A DNA stretch of 64,000 nucleotides from Apostichopus japonicus (taxonomy: Eukaryota; Echinodermata; Holothuroidea; Aspidochirotida; Stichopodidae). This document shows, piece after piece, positions 11,236 through 23,500 of the stretch; position 1 is the stretch's first letter, and each line of letters begins with the position of its first letter. The notes under the pieces were generated by a model. It saw only the letters and a list, made by a program, of their open reading frames with translations. It made no database searches and was not told the origin of the DNA. The stretch is from the NCBI RefSeq assembly GCF_037975245.1, contig NC_092579.1, forward strand, positions 21,334,666 through 21,398,665. The letters run 5' to 3'. The position numbers and the translations under genes are program-made.

Positions 11236-14200
11236 AGCAATGAAGACCTGCAGGCTGCCAAAGCATAGATAGAAGTTTTCAACTGGTATATATCCCTTAC
11301 CCACCACCTGATAGCTGAGATCTGGGCCTATCATGGCACTTGCAAACTTCCATATCATGACCGTTTAGATTTTGAGCTAGAAGAGGAGCAGGCTTAGCAT
11401 ACTGAACCCCACCCGTCCATCTGCTCGCGCGGAGTAATATCAACATTAAACCAAAGAATTTCTAAAATGGTTTATATCACCTTCGATCCTCCTTTTTTTC
11501 ACAACATCTGTACTTTAAATTATGTTCTTTCATATAAAGGCAGAACAAGCGATGACGCTGACTGATAACATGCTTAAACAAGCTTTACCATAGGTACATT
11601 ACCTCTCAGTTTCTCTTTGAGCGAATGAACACTACTCTAATTGTGGTGTGGTACCTAAAGTTTTAGTTTTCGACGAATCAAATTGCGTGATATGATCAAT
11701 GTTGCCACTGTATATATAGAATTGGTCTGTTTCTAAAAATATGAGTGTAATTTTGACTTTCGGTTGATAATTAAAACCAAAATTATGCTGAAATTCTAAA
11801 TAAAAATAATTCTCTTCATGAGTGTATTTCTTTTAATATGTATGCTAGACTAAGAATCATTGAATAATTCGAATAAATCTTATACATTTTTTCTTATTTA
11901 AAATATTTAGAGTGATCACGTTGGTATAATACATGACGTCACACAATGTCGCAAAACACTGAAAGGAAGTGATACGCAAATCTACACGGGCTGTAAAACG
12001 TTCCAAATCCCATTTGTTGGTTTGAACTTCGCACAGATACCAGTATTCATGTTCAAATGTGGCCGCAAGGATCGGGATTCATGATATTTTATCAGTCAAG
12101 GAACTTTCATTTCCGAGTAACGGACAAAGTGTCAATCTTTTGGTATCGGAGAATTCCTTTTCTTACCGTTTTAGTTTTAGTAATATACTATAGCCTAATG
12201 TTACAAGTGCCTATGCTGTCAACGATAACAAATTCGGACATCCACCTCGTTTTACAAGAAACTATTGACATTTCTGTGGCTTGCATGTTAAAGAGCATGA
12301 ATGAAAGTATGTAGTGAAAAAATTGGGTCAATCGAGGCAATTTTCGATCCCTTTAGGCCTCAAAGGAGCAGCGTACGAAAATTGTTATCTACTAAGTGAA
12401 GAGGTTTGTTTACAAGTGACGAAATCTTCCGGCTCTGATAGCAAAATATCTGTGCGGTCATGGTACAGAAAATTGATAGTGCCATGAAAGGCCAACTTGT
12501 CAACTATCCGGTTATGGATAGCGTTTAGCTAGTGAGAACTTCTATCTAGACTTAGAGACCACATTACTTTTGTGATTTAGTGTGTAAGTCAATGGGGCTT
12601 TTAATGGGCGTATGTTACCTTATAATACTGTCAGGTATAGCCTTATGTTACAAGTGCCTGTGGTTGACAGCACGTCAAGCGCCTGCAAAGTTACGCAATA
12701 CTAAATTACCACCCCTGTTTACAAGCTTCTGTGCTATTTTTTGTATGACGTCGTTTTTTATGTGAGGCGACCAGTCATAGATAGTGGTCATCGGGGGACA
12801 ACGACAGGAAATATAATTTACTCCATAAGAAAATTATTTATTCATATATTTTATGCTGGTGAGGCCTCTTGAACTTCTACACGAATTAAATATAAAAACT
12901 AACAAGAAGCTCAAAAAGTCAAACGAAACTATTTCAAAAACTTGTAGGCCTGTTCACAGACAAACAAAACCAAGGTTTAAAAGTGCAACAAACGAAAGCT
13001 ATACCAAACTGAGACCGCAATGTAAAATTCTGTAACCAAACATCCTCGCCAGGAAAATTTGAAATAAACCGCGGTCCATATTATAGCAAAGTATTTATTT
13101 GTTGTTTGTTGAAGAAACGTCTTTATAAACAGAAACGTTATCTCGTCTCATGAACAGTTTCTTTATTGGGCTGAATGTGTCACAACTTGGGAGTCCAAAA
13201 GCACTGTATAGGCCTATACCATTAATATTTATGTGTAGCTTTCGACTTCAAGTGCAGTACATTACCACTGGTAGAGCCTTAATATGGCAAACGTATTCAA
13301 AAAGACAAAACAGTCAAGTAACACGTGTATGACTATTGCTGATTACAATTAACATGTGTCTCAGGAAATAGGTAATCCGCTGTACACGAATGTACTTTTT
13401 CGTGGGGAGAAATTCGGATAAATTTGGTGTAGGTTCACCTCAGTATTATGTTCAAGTTGTTGGCATTTGCCATGACACTAACATGATTGTGAAACTAAGA
13501 TTTGTTCTTTAAAGGTGGCCCTTCGTTGTAAAGTTTACATGTTTAATCCTTTGCTCGTAAAATAATGATATGGTGAAATGATTTTCTGCGTATTTGTTTT
13601 TCTCTTTTGCATGTATGTTCCTTTGGTTCAGTGATTACAATTGTTTACAATCATCATTTCATTATTCAAATATGTTGCTCTTTTCTTCTTTATGTATTTT
13701 TCTCTTTAAAAACATTTTCATTCTCAATCGGGGAAAACTGAGGCCGCGTGGATCCAGGGACGTAGAGGTCATCACCCCCACCTTCAACCTCGTACACACA
13801 AAAGTCAGTAGTTAGAATTTCAGATCCCCCAGACAGGCCAGCCCCCTACATGGGATCCAGTCGCTTTTTAGAGGGCGGTCTTCCCAAACTTGACATAATT
13901 TATGGCTCTGCGGGAACCAGCGATAATCTATCTCTATATGAGCTCATCTGTGTTCCCTCAATTGAGGGGTCTTGAATCAGTCAAGCATTTAAATAAAAAG
14001 AAACACAGTCCATGGCTGAGACCCTCTCCTACCAGAAAAAAAGGTTGTGTGGGACGGTGATTGGACACCCAAATTTTCGGGAAAATCTTACGGGAAACCA
14101 AGGTTTGAATTGAACATTCAGGATACTTTTGAAGGTAAAGGTACACTTGTTGGAATCTTTGACAATAATCGTTTGCATCTGATTTTAGAAAAAGGATCTG

Positions 14201-15629
14201 ACTCTGTGAGACAAAAGACAAACCAAAGAAGAAATTTAAAATATTGCATTTTATATAATATGCTTTAAAAAATGAATGCATAAAATAGACCTTGAATGGC
14301 TATAGTTGTTATCAAGACCTCAGTATGTCATTTTTTGTTTACCAGTAACTAAGGAACTGGATTCACAAAATTAAACATTAGATATGGAGTTCTCACAGAA
14401 AAACTTGGAAATAAAATCAAAATTCTGTTTCAAAACTTGACGTGTGGTACAGTTATATATTGAAAATATTAACAGATTGGGAACAAACAAAACTATTCTA
14501 GCTAGTATGTTATGAATGAGACCATCATCTATAACAAGTTGGATTACAAGGTTTACTGTTAGAAAATGAAAACTGTGATCACATATAATCATCTGGTCTC
14601 ACCCTGATAGGACAACTTTGTTATAAACTGTACATTCATGCTTCAAAGCACTCTTACCGACAGTATGAATATCATGTCTCTATCAGAATAACATGAGAGG
14701 GGAGTAAAGAGTGACATTTAGCATTCACAGAAAAGTGGCCCAATTGGCTGCTGACTTCCTTCTGAAACTGACAATTCAAACCTAACCCTTAAATGTAAAA
14801 AGAATTTTGTATTTCAAAATAATTGAAGGTATCGTTTTATACTGCTACTTATTACTTCCAATTAAATGAAACACAACAACAAACTAAGCAACCATTAAAA
14901 GTAAAGGTTGACTATAGTCTGGAACTTTACTTCAATATTTTTTTACACTTTCAGTTTGCAAGGAAATACCTTTAAAAATTCATACCAGTCTTGTCAATTA
15001 GCTGTTGGAATACCTAGTTAGAAAAAATATATAACTAGTTCAGCTCCTTTGATTCCCCCCCCCCCTTGCCCGTACCACCTCCCCACCACCTTTTAACTCA
15101 GCTGGGAAAAAATCAAGATTCTGTGGCCTTACATTAAATGTTTACAAAGTACCAGAAATTTGATAATGGTGATGTGATGGAACTTTGTGTGCCTCATTGT
15201 TCACATCAAGCCGAAACACACTAACAATTAATGAAGCAATCCAGATATTTGACATAATGCCTAAAAAGAATAGATATAAAAACAGTACAAAATCATTACC
15301 TCAACATTCACATTTTTTTTCTTCTCATTTGCTGTAAGATGATGTTATATGAACAAATTCTTTATGTTGCAAGTCAACCTTTTACATTTCCATATCAAAA
15401 TCAGTAAATATTTTCAGACTTCACAACTGATGATAACCTGCCATTCTCTATATGGGAAGGAAAGGGTTTTTTTGGGGGGGGGGGGAGGGGGGCTATGCAG
15501 AGTAAAAACATCTTCCAATATTGCAAACCTCAAGAACATTTATTACAAACATTTTCAGTTCTAAACATTTGAAAATAGTTCCAAGAATAAACTTCCATTG
15601 CTTTCAAGTAAGAGTGAACAAGACTGTTC
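11236..15629. other. Intergenic region without a confident gene
   Basis: AT-rich, with no recognised protein, RNA or complete mobile element. Two stretches look unusually protein-like on the plus strand but match nothing I know: about 13850-13976 (GGLPKLDIIYGSAGTSDNLS) and about 14036-14268 (WDGDWTPKFSGKSYGKPRF, then TLVGIFDNNRLHLILEKGSD). A pyrimidine-rich CTCTCCTACCAG precedes the second and could be a splice acceptor. Both may be exon or transposon remnants. Homopolymer C and G runs occur at 15054-15065 and 15474-15492. Confidence 0.4.
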
Positions 15630-16003
15630 CAGTGGAGTAGCCAGAGGGGCAGTGCCCCCCCCCCTAATTTGCTTTGTGCTACAGTCTTGCCCCTCCCCCC
15701 CAAATGAAATCCAGTGATGTATTCAAAATAATTCTTTTTTACATTTTTCGAGTTCTAATCACAAGTATTCATACCTCAGGGCTCATGTTCATACTTCATA
15801 TGAGGTCAGAACTTGGTAATCAGACCGAGATATTACACATTTTGGTCCTTCATCATACCCACATACGGAGACTGTTGATCAATATCGTCCTACAGAATAA
15901 GCGCCAATAATTTCTTGGTAATTCCTACCATCAACCATCACAGGGTTGCCCCCCTTAAGAAAAATCTTGTCCCCCTAACAAGAGAATGCTGGCTATGCCA
16001 CTG
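15630..16003. mobile_element. hAT-like MITE, TIR CAGTGGAGTAGCCAG, 8-bp TSD
   Basis: The left end CAGTGGAGTAGCCAG and right end CTGGCTATGCCACTG are inverted repeats (13 of 15 positions). The flanks carry a perfect 8-bp duplication GACTGTTC (15622-15629 and 16004-16011). It is 374 bp with no coding capacity. It is a different end family from the CAGTGGCGGAGC elements, but it has the same CAGTGG start and G/C tracts near its ends. Confidence 0.9.
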
Positions 16004-16011
16004 GACTGTTC

Positions 16012-16852
16012 CAAAACTTAGCAGGGAAAACATTCATTGGGTGGAAAAATTATGAGAGAGTAATCAAAGAATGAATAAGAGAGTAAAGATGAAAAACCTA
16101 GAGACAAACTAGCCAACTGAACATGATAGGTTTCAACACAGCCTTTGTGACCTAGTTGTTCAATAGTCTTGCAGACCCATACAGTCTTACAAGCGATCCT
16201 CGCTCAGAGAACAATTGATGAGCTCACACAAAGACTGTTTTATGTAAACGATCAGTGCTCGTTGAGATAACATGCAAAATCACTTCCCAGTGAATGGCTT
16301 ATATATAAATTTGTTAAAACAGCACTTTTCGTCATAAACATTCGCACAACCTGTCAGGAAAATGCTACTTGTTCAGCATCGTCCTCGGCTAGGTCGACGC
16401 CACTTATAACTGGCAGAATCTTGACCAGACATAGTCTTGAGTACACAGACACGCTGCCTTGATCAACCACAACTTTCCATCTTCACTTGTCATTTAGCCT
16501 TTGAAGAAGATCCTGCTAGTATTGAAAAGTCAGGCCAACTTACTTTTACACACATCTTTATGATGGTCAGAGTTTTAATCTGGCCGCGTTCACTCTGCTT
16601 AAGGGTTACTCGACCTCTTCTTCCTTCGATGGATACTCTGACACCATGTGCAACACCGCTCCCTCAAAGAGGAATTTCAAGATACCTTGTATCTGTCATT
16701 GCTTGCTTTTCATTCAAACACAAAGCTAGCTAAAAACCTCCTTGGCTCAGACCAATCAACCCAATCATCGAATTTGATTCAGTCCATGCAAATATGTGTG
16801 CTTCAAAACCTCGATACATATGTTGATGTAACCATCTGGCAAGACTAATGTG
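16012..16852. other. Region 3' of TAB1, possible 3' UTR
   Basis: No ORF with protein character. It lies directly downstream of the TAB1 stop on the minus strand and probably contains its 3' untranslated region. I could not settle the polyadenylation site. Confidence 0.4.
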
Positions 16853-17504
16853 TCAGGATATAAAAAGGTCCTCCATTTTAGCATTTGCAATAGCTAACTT
16901 GAAATTTGTGAAGTCAGTGTAGGCTTCAATGTCTTGTTCTTGATCGCCAGCAGCCCCCGGAAATGGCTGATCCGACCCTTCGCTGGAGGTGTTAGTGTCC
17001 AAGCCGCTCGTAGGCGTGGGGGTGTGTTCCGACGGGACCGGGGTCGACTGGGTGCTACTTACACCGTTGGCACCTGGGGGCAAGTCCTTTGATGGATCGA
17101 AAATTGGTGTCTGGACGGGATAGTTCTCGCGCACGTTCATGTCACTTGGTGGTATATAAATATGGAACCCTTGGCCCAGAGGGAAGTTAAAGTTTCTGAC
17201 AATCACTGTGATGTCTTCCCTCCTTTTCAGCTGCTTCTGTTTGCCACCGTTCATGTACGCACCATGATGCATCCTCACCACCCTGTCTACCACGGCTTGC
17301 GCAACGCTGCTCAGGGTGCACTGCTGGGAAAATTCCTTCTCCACCATATCTGCAATGTCTTTGTCGACGTGGTTGGTCCCCGTGGCGGCCTCCAGGGCCT
17401 GCCAAAAACCGTGGGTGTACATTACTAAGAAGCCCTCCCTGTCCTTTACTCCGAGACCGCCGATAATATCTGGATCCGCGATAACCGGTTCTCTGCTTGC
17501 CATC
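16853..17504 (-). CDS. TAB1 coding exon 6, terminal
   Basis: The acceptor is GACGATAG; the first base completes Arg263. It encodes the end of the PP2C fold (GFLVMYTHGFWQALEAATG, EFSQQCTLSSVAQAVVDRV, EDITVIVRNFNFPLG), a Pro/Thr/Ser-rich linker, and the C-terminal EAYTDFTNFKLAI tail before TGA at 16853-16855. The human tail has YRLW after DFAEF; here it is KLAI, so only the first half of the TAK1-binding motif is well kept. Confidence 0.95.
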
Positions 17505-20500
17505 CTATCGTCAGAGAGTAAGAGAGATAATTTTTACTATGAGCACAAATGCATTCACATCGATATTTTTCTGTAGTGGATACTAACAAATTAATACCTT
17601 TCCTACATTTTTTTATCTTTTTTTTATATATTTTGAAAGGTACTGTATTTCTCATAGAGGATTGTTCTCTTTCTTGGAGTATTTGCATGACCATTTTTCA
17701 ATACTTAGAGTACAGTATTGATTATTCTGCTGTTCATAACCACATAGTTTAAATACTTTCCATGACCCTGCTACAAAATACTGGAGGAAAAGAAAAGGTG
17801 ACAGAGCACTTTAATGTTCTCTTACACCAAAATTTTTTAATGTTAGGGTAGCTGCTAGGGTTTATTTCACTGATATCATATTGTGTCATATTTCAGAACC
17901 ATCCACTCTACACAAATGGTACCAAACCCCTGGTTCACTACTTAGTACAGGGAGCATTTTATAAGGTATCACGCCACTTTAATGCAAAAACTGGGCAAAT
18001 TGCTACACAAGTGTAGAGATGTACAGTATAGCAGATTTGTACACAGGATAAGCACTTTTATAGAGACATAATTCAGAACCTTCAATATTGCCGTTACACA
18101 AATTTTTGAATACTGAGTTATTCCCTTGTGGTAACATCTTCGAATGAGGGGGGTGGGGGGCCCATGTTAATGTTTACTACATGACAATGCAATGTGTGTG
18201 CTAACTCAGTGAAAACATGCATCATCTGTTGAGGATGGCCATAACCGTTCTGACAACGACCTATGTAACAAGATGAAGCCCACTTTTTTCACTTTTGTTT
18301 TGCTATGTAGTCCTACGGCTAGTGTACTACCAGCCACTTGCCGAGATTTAGTGACACGACTGTCTCCAGGCAGTTGTGCACCACACTATTAAAGTAGTTT
18401 CGCACACACCTGGGTTTTTCACCTTTTTTTTTTTGGAGGTGGTGCAAGGGAATCTTTGGCTCAAGGACAAGACAGGTGGTATGTTCTAGACAGAGCTGAG
18501 GAGTTTATGAAAGTCAAACAATTGTAAAAAGTAAAAATTACAAATACCAAATTCACCTTTGATATCTGGTACTGCGTGGCTAAAACTTTTCATATCAATG
18601 ATGAATTTTTCTCATTCAAAACTTTTACGGCATGATCATATTTTAGTCGTGCTTACCATGAATGTGTGTATGCTTTTACTTTCAACTTCCCACTAATGGA
18701 AAGTTGGATACCACCTCTTAATTCTAAAAGTGCATTTTTCTAACCAAATTAAAAGAAGAAGTATGATTTTCTCCATTGAATGTGTTAGCATGGAAAATGG
18801 GAGGAATTCTTTTGCACAAAAGAAAATTTGTGGTAGTTTCAATACAGAGAGACAAAAATGGCTTTTCACGCAAAAGAACGGGACGAAACCTGCCAGCATC
18901 ACCTTCAAAATAGAGCTACTGTAGTGTTTGAGTTAGTGTGAGGCATGTTAAACTGAGGCATTTCTTCACTGTTTTGTTTGCAATATATACAGTGAAGGTA
19001 CAGGACCACTGCTAATACTACGTAATACAAATTAAAGGCATTGAAGACTCGCCCCAAACCGTGTGCCGCCATCTGAAAAAGTTAACTTTTTGTTGCTTGC
19101 AAGTGACGTTTTGTTTGTGTCGCTGCAAAATGCAGACAGTAATGAAATGTGATACCTTAATTGTTATCTTCAGCTGGACCTGAGATGTCCATTGCTGTAT
19201 CGTTTGTATACTGTGCTGTGGGTATTAACCGCAGCTGTATGTACTGACTGTACACTAGTGTCTAATTACCGACGGTAGCAAGCTGTGTGTGTATTTTCTA
19301 GGAACGATGGTGGTGTGTAACACTTCTGTTGCACCTCATTCGAAACTAGGTCAGATTACCAGCATTAGACGCTTCTTATTGCGCGAGTCTTCACACCATT
19401 TAACTTGCCTTAATTCAGGTTTTTCTCTGTAGCCTCCTTTGACGCTGAAGTTTCCGATGGTCCTAGTAGCATAACTATCGCCAAAGAGGGGTTCCCCCTG
19501 AAAGGTGTTGGTTGGAAGACCGAGTTGTTCTAGTCTCAGTACCTCGTCGTCGTTCCTCAGACTGTGATCCACGCTGACTTGGACCACATCCAGAGTTCTG
19601 TCTTTACCTCTAGTACATAGCAAAGCCCGGGAATCACCTAATAGTTAAAATTGTATCGTTCATAAGTAAATTAAATGAATTAACGAAATGAATTGGCAAC
19701 TCATTTGTTGTTTTAATAAATCAAGTTCATTTTTAATATTTGTATAATTTTGACAAAAATGGACTTATACCAACAACATGCAGCTACAATGTAGATAGGG
19801 TGACCACATATCTGGCAAAAGGTCGGACAGTCTCAAGTTACAAATGATGAACATATGTGAAACGTCGTTCATGACAAGCATCTCATGCCAATAAGTCGTC
19901 ATATCATCTCCTGGTTTGTCGATGTGTCCTCCATTTCAATGTTGTGTCAGCAGCCTTTCCACATGTCAGGGTGGTTGATATCAAATTCATTAAAATGTCA
20001 TCACATTTCATGTATGATCAAGATTCCACTAAAATAAATAACTACTTTGATACATTGGGACATAAATTCTGCCTGAAGTCACCCTATAAAGGAGCATAAT
20101 TTAGCAACCTGCTGTGAAAAACACAATCATAGCTCTAGGTGTACAAGGTTAAACTTTTACCTCTGAAAATTTGTTTTGGTAAAAATTAGTTTAGTGTTTG
20201 CACGGGTTATCCGGGTACCCGCCCGACGCAATACTACCCGGTTCCTAATTTATTACCCGAATCCTATGCAAAGTGTGATTTAAAAAAAAAAAAATTGCAA
20301 ATCTACGGTTAGGCAGATTTCCCATTGACTTAGTGTGGTGTTAGGCTAAAATATGTGGTCGAAGATAACGGCAATAACGAAGGTACCCGCCTGACGCGAT
20401 ACTACCCGTTTCGTAATTTATTACTCGAATCCTTCGCGAAGTGTGATTTAAAAAAAAAAATGCAAACCAATGGTTAGGCAGATTTCCCATTGACTTAGTG

Positions 20501-23500
20501 TGGTGTTAGGCTACCATGTGTTTGAAGATAACAGCAATAACGAAAGTATTCCATGGATATCTTATAACTGCGTCACAATTTCAGCTAATAAACAAATGGC
20601 TATGCTAGATTACTCCATTGACTTAGTGTGGTGTTAGGCAACCATGTGGTCGAACGTAACAGCAATAATGAATGTGTTCAATGGATATCTTATAACTGCA
20701 TCACAATTTCAGCGAATAAACAGATGGTTAGGCTTTGCTAGATTTCTCATGCATTGACTTAGTGTGGTGTTAGGCTACCACGTGGAAGAAATTATTATTT
20801 ATTCATAGAAGGAAAGGCTGACAAGGAAATTTACGACATGTTTATGGATTATACACGGGATAACTAAAAAATAATAATCGCAAGTGGCTTTTTCACTAAT
20901 CGTATATTCCAAATGTGATCAAATTGCGCGAATCACGTAATCTCGCGGCTAATGCGAACCCTGGGCCTGCATAATAGATAGTAGTAGTAACCACTGAGCA
21001 ACAATAACTCAGTAACAACCTAAAGTAAAGGGATATTTTATGGTCTGATCTAATAGACGTGGAGAGTAAGCATAAGCAGCGGCGGCAGTGCGATGTTAAC
21101 ACCATTACTACTAATTAGAAGTAATGTTAATTATATTAAGTAATTAACAAGTTTATGACAGAAAAAAAAGCAAATAGAAATTAATGAGGAAGGTTTTATA
21201 CCTTACCGTACACATACGTATTTGAACATGGAAACATTGTCAGTAGAGAATATAATTCATTTATTATAGCATTTAATATGTAATTTCTTGAAAATCGTGA
21301 TACACGAGGGTAAACAATATTTTCCCAGGTACCCGGATACCCGACGGGTAACGGCTCTCGGGTACCCGGTTCCCGATTTTTGGACCCGTGTAAACACTAG
21401 TAAAAATTTGATTTAAAGATTGCAGGGTTTCTTTTAAGCCGATGACTAAAGATATTGTTTTAAAGGAACAGAAGAAAGATTACAGGAAATGAACCTAGAC
21501 GGTATGTCGGTTTCCAAACACAGGGTTACCTTCACTGAGTGAAAATTGATGCTTTTGTCTTTATAATCTGGCATTTCTACCGTACTCACCCACGTTAGCA
21601 ATGTATAACTTCTGGTGATGGAGCAGTGCAACCATCAATGCAGTACCACCTCTCAGCCTTTCGTCTAGCGCCCTCAGTTGGGCGATTTCTTCTTGGTGTG
21701 TTAGTGCTGGTGTATGACCAATGTGGTCATAACCCTGCGACAAGATAACACATTAAGCCATCAATATCACCGTACCAACCCTGCTCCTAAAAACTTGAAG
21801 ATTATAAACACTCCTGGGAAAACTGATGATATAAAAAGACCTGTAATATTTCCTGTTTTGACTACTGCACAGGTGCATACTATTTCACAAGGAGAGCCAA
21901 CAGAGATCTGCACTTCGTCAAGTTGATGTAGACACTACTAAAGTATAAAGACAATTCAGATCAAATTAAGAAAATTATAAAAAGCAGAAAGTATTCTACT
22001 CAGTTCACTCGGGTAAAATAATATATACTATGAGGACTAAATGTTTTGACCCTTCCAAGAATACCAAGACCCCCATCATGTCTTAAGTACACAACATACC
22101 GATGGCAAGACGGAACCTTGTCATATATGCAAAACGTATTTCCTAGCTTCAATTGAAAAAAAAAATGATGCATACTTCTGGCAGGTTCAAGGTCAGCATG
22201 GCCCTCTCCGCCAAGACGCTGTCGATGGTCTCAAAGTAAGACCGTTCGACCGTAAGGATGGCTTGACGTAGGATTGCTTTGACCTTGATGTCTTCTGTAT
22301 GACCTTCTAGCTGTCCCAGGAGTAATTCGGCAGGAAGTCGTTGGTGAGCAAAGGAGGCAACCTTCTTGCCATCATAACCATCAAATATTGCATACAGGTA
22401 TGTCTGGGCATTGTCGGTTCTGAAATTGTGCCAAACAATTCTCAGTTGAAATGAATGATTAATTAACCAATGAATTTACTTGAGCAGTCCTTCTGTACAA
22501 GTACATTTACCACTAGCACTAAGCAGCCTATCAGTGCAGTCATGAGTTAAGAGCCGTACCAGGAAATTGTGTCAAAGGGTGAGGAGCGGTGGGGCGATGG
22601 GGAGGGCGTGTAGGAACTCTCTGTATCAACACTTATAGTCATAAAAGTGTTATGAAATGATATCACAACATTTTGTTCTTTAGTCTTGATGAGGAATAAT
22701 TTAATGGTAACAATTTTGCGATTTATGTGTGTTGAGCATGACTTCCTGAAAATAATGCTTCCATGTAACTTTTATTAAGTGGTATATTTTGCCATGCTCA
22801 TATTAGTAACACACAGCAAGCTGTCACTTAATTACAATGATCAGCTAATACTAAATTCCAACCACATCTGAGTAGGTAGCTATAAACAAAATGTGTAGAG
22901 TGTAAAATATCCCAGGTGGGTGAGTGGCTGGGGGAGGGGAGGGGAGGTCGTTTAGTACCAGGCTTGAAGTAACCATCAGCAGAACATACTGAAATGTATT
23001 TCATCAATTTAACTTTACTGTAAAATAACCTATGACGATATTTGTAATCTGTTATATGAGAGTTGTTTTTACAATCCTTTAATTTACACTGGTTTGAAAT
23101 TCAGAAAAAAGCGATACTTTCTTTCCAAGGTACTAAAGGTAGAGAAGAAAGCTGAGAAATAAATACATTTCAAAAGACAGCACGAACCTAAAGTGGAAAA
23201 AGAAATCCTCAGACTCTTTGTAGTGTGTACGTGACCCATCTCCACGGTAACTCTGATTCTGATGTGATCCAATTCCAGAGTGCTGACATATTGGTAACGC
23301 ATCAGTCCATGATTCCTGACATTTCAAATGATAAAAAAGCCCTCACAAATTTAAGGATATATTTCACAAAGCAGGATTTATAACTGGCAGTTTGTAGCAA
23401 TATTATCTCAAGTTTGTACCCCCTCCCCTTCCCCTTAGATCTGCTTTAAATTGCCATAATTTGCTCAAGTTTTTCTGACACTTTCTTTCTGATTTTCTTT

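Noticed and set aside
17162-17576. Plus-strand and alternative-frame ORFs over TAB1 exon 6
   Set aside because: They are shadows of the minus-strand TAB1 frame, which is supported by protein similarity and splice phases.
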